64,000 nucleotides of DNA from Hevea brasiliensis (lineage: Eukaryota > Streptophyta > Magnoliopsida > Malpighiales > Euphorbiaceae), in NCBI RefSeq assembly GCF_030052815.1, contig NC_079498.1:75502992-75566991 (forward strand), written 5' to 3'. Each line of letters starts with the position of its first letter. Position 1 is the stretch's first letter. The notes under the pieces were generated by a model, which made no database searches, was not told where the DNA came from, and was given only the letters and a program-made list of their open reading frames with translations. Positions 11,044 to 21,995 of the stretch are shown here, one piece after another. The position numbers were made by a program, and so were the translations under genes.

Positions 11044-14000
11044 TGTAACACCCTCCTCAGAATAACTCCATACATTCTCATCGCTCCAAAGGACTAAAGG
11101 TCGGTCCGACAGCTAGAACGTCTGAAAAAATATTTAAACTAAAGTGAGGAACCATAATTAACTCAAATATTAATAAGAAAAATTTAGGAAAAATTTTAGA
11201 AATAAAATACAACCAAGTTAAATGAGCCGGTGCCCTAGCGATGGGTAACCTAGTGGGAAGTTGCAGTTCTCGCAACTAGGAGCCCTAGACCCAAGGGAAA
11301 ATTCATAAAATAATTTTTGGGACTCCAAAGAAGGGTCATTGAGGTTCCTATAGCATTAGAATGCCAAGAAAATGCTTAGAAAAATTTTTCAATTGGTACA
11401 GACAATTTTAGTCTGTTAAGCCAAACGGAGGGCATTTTGGTCATTTCGTCTTCAGAGATAATTTTTGGCTGACTTGACCAGTTGAGCAAATAATTATTAT
11501 GATCTAAAATATGAATAAATATTGCTAGAAGTGTAATTAAAAATGAGAAATGAAAATAAGAAAACAAAGTAAAAAGAAAATGGAATTAAATTGGATTTAT
11601 GACATAGGATGACATTATTAAAAAGCTTCCTACCAATTAGAAATTGACAAGCCAATTAAAATGAGATAAATACAACTAAAATGAAGTAAAAAACAAACAC
11701 AATTTCTGCAATTTTCTTCCCATTTCAGCCGTGTTCCTTCATGTCACTCCTTCCACCATTGTTGATCAAAACTTCTCACTAGAATTCCTTGATAAACCGC
11801 CATATGATTTTAATCTTGCTTCACAAAAACTCTTCCTCACACCTTATACAACATCTAGCTAGTAAAAAGAAGAAGGAAAAAGGGAGATTTGGGAACTTGG
11901 AAAAAAGATCAATTGAGGTTAGTGACTTAACTTGTTTTTCTCTTTCAATTTATGTTGGAGGAGTATGATTGAGTTTAAATTTACAAAGAAATTTAATAAA
12001 TAACATGTGTATGCCCATCCCACATTTTTGGAAGCCTTGGATGTGGTGAGGTTTTGAGGATTTCATGGAACTAGAAATGGTAGTATAGCTACCTTAACAT
12101 TAGTCTCTTAAGTGAAATAGTGAAATACAAGTTAAATGCATGATTTGAGATGTTAGGGTTAGGCTTTGGGTATGAAATGGAGACTTTGAGCATGTAGTGG
12201 TGAAAGTAAGTTTTAATTGTCAATTAGTGACCATTTGGTTATATGTAAATAAGAAATGAAGTGGTTTGTGTAGTGGGAATTGAGGTTAGTATGGCTGCCC
12301 TTGGTGACCTCCAGGACTGGGCATGAGTCTAGCAGCTTTGGGTAGCAATAACTGGAGTTGTAGAGTTCAATTGGTGCAAGGCCAATTGGACATGAAACTA
12401 GACACATAATGGCACAACTTTGGTGAAGAAACTATGCCCAGAAAACAAAACTAAGTTGACCTAAAGATTGCCCTAATCTGGGTGACCTGCAATTTGCCAG
12501 GGCAAAATGACCAAATGAATAGTGTTTAGTCATTTGGTCATAACTCAGTGTAGAAAGGTCTAATTGACCTGAAATTTTACCAAAAACAAGCTGAGATATA
12601 GACCTACAACTTTCATGAAGAAACCTAACCCAAATTATGAATATAACATATTCAAAAAGTGACCTACAATTACTACTCAAAGTACTATAGATTTGGTCAG
12701 TCCAGAAAATCTGGAAAATTTGTATTCCGGCCAGTTGTGGTTTTTGAGCCATAACTTGAGCTACAAAACTCCAAATGGAGTGATTCGAAAAAATAAACAT
12801 AACTAGACAAAATAAGGAACAACTTTCGTGTTGACCACTTTGCCAAATTCCCACTACAAAAATGACTAATAGAACAGTAATCACCAAGTTTGAAATCTGA
12901 AAATTTTGAACAATTAACATTAAGCTTAGAAATGGTATTGGCAACCAATACCAACAATTTTAGAATGCAAAATGTGATATGTTGGGAGTATTAAAACCAA
13001 CGTACCTATTGTCCATGCAAAAGTCAACTTTTTTGTTGACTAATAAAATGAATAGTAACACCTAAACTTAAATTTCAAGAATTGTATAATTTAAGAGTGT
13101 AACATGCCCTAGTACACCTAGCAAGATTGGTTTGGATAGGTTGGCATGCCAATAGGGTTCTGTTAGCAGTACTGCATATGGCTTCATGTCATTCTGTGTT
13201 TTATGGCCTCACATGCCATTCTGTGACATAATAGCCTTTGGCTATGTTGATTGAGTTGTTATACTTGGGTTTTATCCCTAATAATTATTACAGCTTATTA
13301 GCTGTTCTGTTGCACACTGGGAGACACAATGTGACCGATGGTGTGATGGTCCGAGGTACTTAGTACCCAGTACCAGTTTACCCGTTTATCCAGTCCAGTC
13401 GACTAGTATGGGTTACTCGAGCAATGGTAATAAATCTTACTAAATTTTAATCAAATAATACTGTAATAAATATTAGAAATTAAGTCTACCAAAGATGTAA
13501 ACATACATTCTGCATATTTACTTTATTTTAATTATTTTATTTTATATTGTCACTACTAAGCAAAATTGCTTAGCGTGTTGCTTTTGCCACGCGCAGGTAC
13601 TGGAGACATAGCTGGGGAGCCCAGTAGACATCAGACAGGGTGAACTTTTAGAGCTGCATACTAAGTCCAGAGTCACCTCACATCTGCAGTGCATTGGGTA
13701 GGACATTAGGACTTTAGGTGGCATTTTATATTTTTGCATTTTGTATTAGTTTTGGATTGTAACTATAAACTTTTGAAATTATGTGATAATGTAAATATAT
13801 GAAATTTCATGTTATTGAAATTTTCTGTATAATATGTTGAAAAATGAAATGTTGAGAAATATACATGAATGTGATTCGAATGATGATGTGAACAAAAGTA
13901 TTGAAAATAGTGTGTAAATTTGGAGATTGAGTTGAGATGTGTGTATATTGGAGTTTTGGATTTGACAACCATATTGGAAGTGTCTTTTAAACAGGTTCAG

Positions 14001-14195
14001 AAGAACTGTTTTTTCAATTTATAGCTGGCACTCTGCCAGATTTTCTATAAAATTTACAAAAAATTTAGATTAATCAAAAAATTTTAAATAAATGAGTAAA
14101 AAGGGGTAAATTGAATTGAAATATGATTTCATGCTCCGGCACACTGTGTGACATATCTTGCTCCGCTACACTGGAGACAGGTAAGGGGTGTCACA
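11044..14195 (+). mobile_element. Solo family A LTR inserted in G1 gag
   Basis: This 3152 bp LTR runs from TGTAACACCC to GGGTGTCACA and aligns along its whole length with the G1 5' LTR. No internal region or second LTR accompanies it, and CCCCA duplications flank it. It is therefore a solo LTR, formed by recombination between the two LTRs of a former full element. It contains the 13 bp stem-loop (12508-12540, one mismatch) and the double hairpin (13556-13594). The longest antisense opening (12432-12944) lies wholly within LTR sequence and is not a gene. Confidence 0.93.
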
Positions 14196-14200
14196 CCCCA

Positions 14201-15382
14201 CATTACAAAGAGCAGTTGATGAGGAGGTGAAGAGTCATGCTCCACCAGTGGTTGCAGCTAGAGGCAAGGGGGAACCTGCTCCATTGGGACGAGTTTCAGC
14301 AAATGGACGAGTTTTTCAGACAAATGGCTGGAGTTATGCCACTGCCACCACCTCCAAAACATAAGTCACATTTAGAAAAGCTCAAAAAATTCAGAGCTGT
14401 GGATTTTATGAGTAAGAAAGAAAATGACTCAGTGGTAGTTGAGAATTGGCTAGACTGAACCATAAGGGTACTAAAGTAACTCCATTGCACCCCAGAGCAG
14501 AACCTGGAGGGTGCTATGTCCCTGGTCTAAGACGATGCCTATCAGTAGTGGGACACAGTATCCAGTGAGGTGTAGCCCGATCATATTGCTTGGGATTTCT
14601 TCCTTATCGAGTTCAAAAAAAAAATGTGGGCAGTGTGTACTTAGAGGAAAAAAAAAAGAGAATTTATCAGTTTGAGGCAGAGGCAGCTGTCCGTGGTAGA
14701 GTATGAAAAGGAGTTTGTCAGACTAAGCCACTATGGAAGGAAAATAGTGCCCAATGAAGCTGAAAGGTGTAAGAGGTTTGAAGAAGGACTCAATGACAAC
14801 ATTAAGATAATGATCACCACCTTGGGGATTATGAACTTCACCAAATTAGTAGAAGCTACATTAAAAGCTGAGAAAGTCAGAATAAATGAGTAGAATAGAA
14901 GGGAGGGACAATAGAAGAGGGGTCCAGGTCAGTTCAGTTCATCCTCTGCACCTAGGAAGAAATTTAAAGGTCCACTTGCTCAGAGTTCCGGTCAGCCTCA
15001 AGGTCAGGGTTAGTCCCAGGGGCCTAGACCACAATTCACACCTATGAGAGGCCAGTCCACACCATCAGTGGGCAGCTCTCCAGGGACAGTGTTCAAGGGA
15101 TCAGCCCCAGCATCTTCTGCCTATCCACATTACTTGAAGTGGCATAAGGGGGAGTGTTGGAGAGTGACGGGTGCTTGTCTAAGGTGTGGGTCTACAGAAC
15201 ATTAGCTAAAAAACTGTCCATGCAGAACTATTACAGCTAGTCCAGCCCAAACAGACAGGCCTGTCCTTGCACCTCAAAGGGGTAGAAAGCCCGGTAAATC
15301 TGAGGCAGCTAGTCCATCACAGAGACCTACATCTGAGACAGCCGAGAGGCCAGAGGTTAGAGTACCTACCAGAGCTTATACC
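14201..15382 (+). pseudogene. G1 gag, capsid and nucleocapsid remnant
   Basis: The fragment 14237-14458 includes a proline run and 'LKKFRAVDF'. After breaks, 14672-14893 has the conserved capsid tail 'VVEYEKEFVRLSHY' and 'RCKRFEEGL', typical of the Retrotrans_gag family. A nucleocapsid zinc knuckle (C-x2-C-x4-H-x4-C) is readable at 15176-15217 but has an in-frame TAG at 15203-15205, directly after its His. Gag would form the particle and bind element RNA. Numerous stops and the upstream solo LTR make this a relic. From the zinc knuckle on it is in frame with pol. Confidence 0.82.
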
Positions 15383-16882
15383 ATGAGAGCTCAGGAGGAG
15401 CAAGATGCCCCAGATGTCATCAGGGGTACATTTTTCCTTTACACCTTGTCTGTCTATGCATTGGTAGATCCAAGATCTACCCATTCATATATCTGCATCA
15501 ACCTACCCGTAGAAAGGGGGATATTAGCAGAGGAGAGTGATCAAGACATTTTGGTCACTAATCCATTGGGCCATAGTTTATTGGTGAATAAAGTATATAA
15601 AGGTTGTCCTTTAAGGATTCAGGGGTACGAATTCTCGGCAGACCTGATCAAATTGCCTTTCTACGAGTTTGACGTGATTTTGGGAATGGACTGGTTATCA
15701 CGTCATCAAGCAATGCTTGACTGTAAATTAAAGAGGAATTTTTTGAAAACTCCTGAGGGTAATGAGATAACAATTGTGGGTGAAAGGATAGATTTCCTGT
15801 CCAATGTCATCTCAACCACAGTTGCAAGAAAACTGATGAGAAAGGGCTGTGAAGCCTACTTAGCACATGTGGTTGATACTAGGCAGGCTAAGCCAAACCT
15901 GTGTAATATACCCATAGTAAGAGACTTCCCAGATGTGTTCCCTAAAGAATTGCCTGGTTTGCCACCAGAAAGAGAAGTTGAATTTTCCATTGCGTTACTG
16001 CCGGGTACAACACCAATTTCCATTGCTCCTTATAGGATGTTATCTACAGAATTGAAGGAGCTGAAAATCCAGTTGCAGGAGTTACTGGATAAGGGGTTTA
16101 CATGCCCCAGTGTGTCACCATGGGGAGCTCCGGTACTATTTGTGAAGAAGAAGGATGGGACTTTGAGGCTATGCATTGATTATCGGCAGTTAAATAAAGT
16201 GACTGTAAAGAACAAGTATCCGTTGCCTAGAAATGATGATCTGTTTGATCTGTTGAAGGGAGCAGGAGTGTTTTCCAAAATTGATCTTAGATCAGGGTAT
16301 TATCAGCTAAGGGTAAAGGATGCAGATGTGCCAAAGACTGCATTCAGGACCCGGTATGGGCATTATGAGTTTCTGGTGATGCCTTTTGGCCTAACAAATG
16401 CACCAGCAGCATTCATGGACCTTATGAACCATATCTTTCATGCATATCTAGATCAGTTTGTAGTAGTCTTTATTGATGATATTTTGGTGTATTCCAAGAC
16501 CAGGGAAGAACACGATGAACATTTGAGGATTGTTCTGCAAACCCTGAGAAAAAAGAAGTTATATGCTAAGCTGTCCAAGTGTGACTTCTGGTTGAGTGAG
16601 ATTACATTCCTTGGACACAAAGTGTCAGCTGATGGGATTAGAGTGAATCCCAAAAAGATAAAAGCAGTGATGGAGTGGAAGCCTCCCAGAAATACAACTA
16701 AGATCAGACGCTTCTTGGGGCTAGCTGGTTACTACAGAAGATTTGTGAAGGGATTTTCTCTGATAGCTGCTCCAATAACCAAGTTGTTACACAAGAATGT
16801 TAGATTTGACTGGAACGACAAGTGTCAAGCCAATTTTGAAAGGCTGAAGGCTATGTTGACAGAGGCACTAGTGTTAACATAG
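15383..16882 (+). pseudogene. G1 protease and reverse transcriptase
   Basis: An open stretch of 499 codons. Residues 1-130 are a retropepsin-like protease, but the active-site D-S/T-G analogue, normally DPGS in this lineage, reads DPRS at 29-32. The RT follows with 'APYRM', '[18 protein letters not shown]', '[21 protein letters not shown]' and the catalytic 'FIDD' box with Asp365-Asp366. The stretch ends in TAG inside the RT-RNase H connection, after which the protein continues in the same frame. RT sequence looks largely sound; protease is probably dead. Confidence 0.9.
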
Positions 16883-17191
16883 CCAGTGTCAGGAAAGGAC
16901 TTTGTGGTCTACAGTGATGCCTCTCATAATGGGTTAGGGTGTGTATTGATGCAAGAGGGAAAAGTGGTCGCCTATGCTTCCAGGCAGTTGAGGCCACATA
17001 AACGGAACTACCTTACCCATGAATTGGAACTTGCAGCAATTATCTTTGCACTGAAGATATGGAGGCACTACTTATAAGGGGAAAAGTGCTATATTTACAC
17101 AGACTAAAAAGGTCTGAAATACTTGCCAACCCAGAAGGTGCTCAACCTTAGACAGAGGTGATGGATTGAATTCCTAAAAGACTATAACTGT
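16883..17191 (+). pseudogene. G1 RNase H
   Basis: The frame continues from the RT with '[15 protein letters not shown]', '[15 protein letters not shown]' and '[17 protein letters not shown]', the RNase H fold used by Ty3/gypsy elements. Stops fall at 17075-17077 (TAA) and again before 17160, one of them a TGA where the family has Arg. The enzyme is inactivated. Confidence 0.85.
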
Positions 17192-18030
17192 GTGATTGAT
17201 TACCATCCTAGGAAGGCAAACGTAGTTATTAATGCTTTGAGCAGAAAGTTCATCACAGCTTTGAGATCACTAAATGCCCGTCTGTCCTTGGCTCGAGATA
17301 GAGCTATTTTGGTTGAGTTGCAAGTGAAGTCAAACCTGCTACAGCAAATACAAGATGGGCAGAAGGCAGATCAGAAGCTAATGGCTATTATGGGTAAAAT
17401 CTTAGAAGGGAAGGAAACTGACTATGAGGTAAAAGAGGTGGGTGTTTGTACTACAAAGGAAGAGTATGTGTACCAGATGATGGGAAATTGAAGACCAGTA
17501 TTCTGAAAGAGGCACACACTAGTGCTTATGCTATGCATCCAGGAAGCACAAAAATGTATCATGATCTAAAACCTCCCTATTGGTGGCCTGGTATAAAGAA
17601 GGATATAGCTGACTATGTTACCAGGTGCTTGACATGTCAGCAAGTTAAAGCAGAACATCAAGTTCCATCAGGATTGCTACAGCCTATAAGCATACCTGAA
17701 TGGAAATGGGATTGGGTCACGATGGATTTTGTAAGTGGTTTACCTCTCACCCAGAAGAAGCATGATGCAGCATGGGTGATAGTGGATAGATTGATGAAGT
17801 CAGCACACTTTCTGCCAGTTAGGACTGACTACTCACTGGAGAAGCTAGCAGAATTGTATATCAATGAGATAGTTAGACTGCATGGAATCCCACTTTCCAT
17901 CATATCTGATCGAGACCCAAGGTTTACATCTAGATCTTAGAAGAAGTTGCAACAATCCTTGGGCATACATCTCCACTTTAGCACAGTTTTTCATCCTCAG
18001 ATGGATGGGCAATCAGAAAGAGTAATCCAG

Positions 18031-18104
18031 GTAAACATTGAAACCAATTGAATTAGTACAAATATTGAACTGAAATGATAATAATAACATGAAATATATG
18101 GTAA
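18031..18104 (+). other. 74 bp insertion in the G1 integrase gene
   Basis: Against E2, E3 and E4, G1 has an extra AT-rich segment between the codon for Gln of 'VIQ' and the codons for 'VLEDML'. It starts GTAAAC and ends GTAA directly before GTCC. Coding sequence resumes in register when the segment is removed. It has an intron-like 5' end but no in-frame AG acceptor. Confidence 0.6.
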
Positions 18105-18152
18105 GTCCTTGAGGATATGCTGAGGAATTGTGTCATCGAGTTTGAGGAAAGT

Positions 18153-18157
18153 TGGAA
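18153..18157. repeat. E2 target-site duplication, left copy
   Basis: TGGAA at 18153-18157 is repeated exactly at 30318-30322, flanking E2. Confidence 0.95.
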
Positions 18158-19640
18158 TGTAACACCCCTATTGGTATAGCCTAGTATATTTCATTGTTCC
18201 GGTAACCGGTGTCGGTCCGGACAATTAAGGAGATTAGAGCCACACTTAAGACAACTTGAGAAGCCATAAACACAAATAATTAGTAATGTTTAATTAGTTA
18301 ACTATAAATAAGAAAAACAGAACATAAGAGGTTAAACGAGCCGAGAGTCACAGCGATGAGTGACCTCCTCGGGAATGACTGCGAAGTCATTTAAACTCAA
18401 ATTTCGAACCGTAAAATATGACACCACGGTCCTTAGGACCCTTATGGACACAGTGGAAAAGAGAAAATCATGAAAAAGAACTGTTAAGCCAGTCAAATAA
18501 TTAGGTCAGGGAGCCGGAAGAAATATGAAATTAATTGCAAACCGGGATGAACCGGCGAGGGGCAATTTGGTCAATTGACCCCGAAAGCTGACTCCTGACC
18601 TAACTATCAAATAAAATCAGAGAAAAGAAAATTTCGGAATCGAGAATTAAATTAAAGAACTAATAGAAAAAAAAATAAAAAAAAGAGAAAAAGAAGATGG
18701 AAAAGTCAAAGGAGATAACATAATGCATGATGTCATAAAGAAATTAATTAAATTATTTAGTAATTAGGATTTTTGGTCTTCTAAAAGGGATAAAGATTAA
18801 AGAAAAGAAAAGAAAAAAAAAATTTAGAAAGCCCTTCCTCTTCCCAAGTTGCCGCCCCACCTTCTCCATGAGCCCTCCATGGGAACTTTACCATTAAAGC
18901 TTGCTTCAAGCTTTTAAACACCCATTTGATCTTACCTTACCCCAAATTCACCCATAAAAACTTGTTTTAGTTACTTGAAAAGGAGATTGATCATCAAAGA
19001 AAGAAGAAAAGAGGAGAGAAAATAGAGAATTCAAATTCAAGTGAGGTAAGCACATCCATTTGTAAATTTGAACTTTAGTAGTTGTGTTTATAGCTTGATT
19101 TACTTGTAAATAAACTTAAAATTAAAAAAATTTATATGGGGAGGAACAAACTGGAATTTCAGCCAGCCATGGATGTAGGAGAGTTTGATGTATTTTGAAT
19201 GAATTAAATGTGTTAGTAAGCTTGCATGAGAATGGTAGTAAGTTGGAAATGCATAAATGGGAATAAATGCAACATTTTAGTGTAATTAGGGTTTGAAGAC
19301 CTAGGGTTTTGAGGCAAATTTTGGAGAAATGCATAAATGATGACTTTGACCTAATGTTAGATGAAAAATGATAAAAAATGACCAAAAGAGATGTGTGGAA
19401 ATTGTGAGAATGAAAGTTAAATTCGTAGGGCAAATGGTCATGCTGCTGGCAGCATGACCAAACCAACTTTGAAGGACCAAAACGGAAATTTTACAAGTCC
19501 AATTGATATGCCACCAATTGGGGATGAAAATAAACATAAAATAGCACAATTTTTATTAAGGAACCATGGCCAAAAACTGACCAAAACTTAGTGAACCAAT
19601 TGACCAAAGTGAAATGAGAGCAGGCTGCCACTGCTCAAAC

Positions 19641-19673
19641 TGACCAAATGAACAGTAATTGTTCATTTGGTCA
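19641..19673. repeat. Perfect 13 bp stem-loop in the LTR
   Basis: TGACCAAATGAAC (19641-19653) is the exact reverse complement of 19661-19673, with a 7 nt loop. The 3' LTR copy is at 28153-28185 and the E3 3' LTR version at 50633-50665. Two base pairs differ between E2 and E3 and both remain paired. Confidence 0.75.
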
Positions 19674-21135
19674 TAACCCTAGCTAGGAAGGTCAAAATGA
19701 CCTGAAATTTTACCAGTAATTAGATAAGATATAGATATAAAACTTTCATGAAGAACACCAACTCAAATTATGCTATTAACCTAACCAAATGATTGAGCAT
19801 AGTTGAGTTACTGAACCTGGAAAACTGCAGATTTCCATTTGATCAGTAAAGTTCCAATGGCTATAACTCTCTCTACAAAACTCCGATTTAGGCGATTCTT
19901 GAACCGATGGAAACCTAAGACATAGTAGAACATTTTGTATGAAGGAAATTATGCCAAATTATGGACTTAACTTGATCAAATTACTACACGAAATTGGATA
20001 AAAAATCTGCCAGAACCAAAATTGCAGCATGAACAGTGCACGTGAACAGTAATTGTATTTTGGCTATAACTTGAGCGACAAAACTCCGATTGGGGTGATA
20101 CAAAAATGAGAATACACTTAAGACAATAAGGAACATTTTCTATGAAGGAAGTTTTGCCAAATTCCAACAGTAGATTGACCAATGGAATAGTGCAACTTCG
20201 GAGCACCAAAACCGAAAATTGGCAATTTTGCCAAAATGACTTAAGCTTTGAGAAAATGACCAAAACCAACAAGTTTAATGGCTAAAATGTGGTATGTGGG
20301 TGAAGTTGAAGTTCCCATACCTATTAAGCCTTAAAAAGTCAACAATTTGACTTGAATAGTGTAGTGAATAGTAACCCAAAACACAAAAATTTCAAGAACG
20401 TCGAAATTAGCACGTTAGAGTTAGGTATAAGTGAAGTTAAATTTATTTTTGGATTTATGTTAAATTATGGTACTAAAACACTATAAAATTGTATGTTTCA
20501 GTGGAAAAGAATACCGGGACAGAACCCGAGGAGTCGAGTTAAGGCCAAAAGGCGACTCATTTGAGGTTTGTGCACAACATCTCCATGCTTTAAAATTCAT
20601 TGATAAAATGAACGAAATATGTATTTTACTTGTGCTTTGGAATTATTGAAAGTTTATTTGTGACATTATTTATGATGTTTTGAATTAAACTGTGAAAGTT
20701 ATTATGTATATTTGAAATGACAATATTTAGCAAATTGTTAAGATAAGTTTTGAAACCACAGTGTCATGACCATATATTTGAACACCTCACTAGCACGACT
20801 AGTGGGGGTAATTAGGTTCGAATTTTGATTCCTTCTCTGGAGAAGTGTTGAGGTGTGCCAGTAGAAGAGGATGTGAATGGATATCCATATATTTGAGCTA
20901 GCTAGCCTTGTGATGTGATTTCTCTTTAGCCTCTAGCTATTGAGATTCTATTTGTTTCGAATGGCATGATCTAACTGTGGGTTTTATGAAATGTGTTTTG
21001 ATACTTCGAAATGAACGTGGTTTGCATTAAAATCTCATAATTCATGTTTTGTGTCTAATGCTCATGTTTAGTCAAATTTATGAATAAATGTGATTTTATT
21101 TTTGCATAAAGATTATTTTAGTATATTGTGCACCA

Positions 21136-21175
21136 CTGAGTCCTAGTACTCAGCGATAGCTTTTATTGCTGTCGC
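21136..21175. repeat. Adjacent double hairpin in the LTR
   Basis: Hairpin 1 pairs CTGAGT (21136-21141) with ACTCAG (21148-21153). Hairpin 2 pairs GCGATAGC (21153-21160) with GCTGTCGC (21168-21175), one pair being a G-T wobble. Family A LTRs have the same arrangement with different paired bases. It lies about 670 bp before the LTR end. Confidence 0.65.
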
Positions 21176-21815
21176 AGATACAGAGACTAGAGGAGCAGCA
21201 GACTGAGCTGCTAAAGATTGAGGATCATTCAGCCTAAAGTCTTCGAGTATAATTTATACCCTAACTGTAAATAGTTCTTTTGATGTATATATTGCACATA
21301 AATGTATGGACATGTAAAAATGGGTCTTGAGCAGTTTGTATAAAATTTGTTTAAAGTTGTAATATATATTGTAGTTTGAAATTCTCTTAATGTAAATGTT
21401 GTAATGATGTATCTAAATTGTTTTGTTTCTAATAAAATATGAATGAAATGGATTGCTAGTATTTTGATTGAGATTGAGTATGAAACTGAAGCAGTTGTTG
21501 AGGAAAATTTTTAAAAGTGCTTTTTACAGGTATTTGAAAAATTGGTTTCTCAAAATACAGACAGAACTCTGTCAAAATTTTTATAAAATTTGCGAAAAAA
21601 TAAAATGGGCCAAAATTTCCAACCAGCTTTTCACTTAAGTACATGTTTTAAATACTTATTAGAAATGCTCACCACTTACCAAAAGTAAGAAATTTGTTTT
21701 AAAATCCCTTGTAGGGTGCTTAATGAGTTATCGGTAGGTGAAGTTCGGTAGTTCATTAAGTATTCTACGGGATCATGTTATGCCTTACAGAGGGGTAAGG
21801 TGTGACATGTTTTGG

Positions 21816-21827
21816 TGGTAACAGAGT
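21816..21827 (+). other. E2 primer binding site
   Basis: TGGTAACAGAGT matches the initiator-Met tRNA primer site TGGTATCAGAGC with two substitutions. It sits eight bases after the LTR end. Confidence 0.8.
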
Positions 21828-21995
21828 AAATTTTTGAAGTATGTTTTAACTTGTGAATTTGTGTTTTTCTTTGTTAAGTACAACTGCTCAATGTCCATAA
21901 TTGTTACATACTGTGTATTACATCATGAATATGTACTAACGGAGGGAAATCTCCATGTGTTAATTGTTCAGGAGATACCCTAACTTCAGTCTGAA

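Larger units (their letters stand above)
17192..18157 (+). pseudogene. G1 integrase, N-terminal and core part
   Basis: The RNase H tail (17192-17491) runs out of frame near 17446, where a frameshift leads into the integrase frame. Residues then include the HHCC zinc domain ('MHPGS'...'[12 protein letters not shown]'), 'MDFVSGLP' with the first catalytic Asp and 'SDRDPRF' with the second. The frame stops at 17938-17940. The 'QSERVIQ' block with the catalytic Glu follows and is broken by a 74 bp AT-rich insertion (18031-18104). E2 then cuts the gene at 18158; the remainder is at 30323. Confidence 0.87.
18158..21807 (+). repeat. E2 5' LTR (family B, 3650 bp)
   Basis: It starts TGTAACACCCC and ends GGTGTGACA. 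It contains a GGTCAATTGACC palindrome (18569-18580), a perfect 13 bp stem-loop (19641-19673), four degenerate units starting with 'TATAAC' or 'CATAAC' about 200 bp apart (19500-20165), a GAGTCG/CGACTC hairpin (20531-20558) and a double hairpin (21136-21175). It has no plausible gene. Confidence 0.94.

Noticed and set aside
12432..12944. 170-codon minus-strand open frame
   Set aside because: It lies entirely within the solo family A LTR, overlaps a second antisense opening and shows no domain. Long openings are expected by chance in biased LTR sequence.
20467..20649. 60-codon frame in the E2 LTR, repeated at 28979-29161
   Set aside because: It covers a conserved LTR block but is not kept open in E3, E4 or E5; conservation is better explained by nucleotide-level signals.
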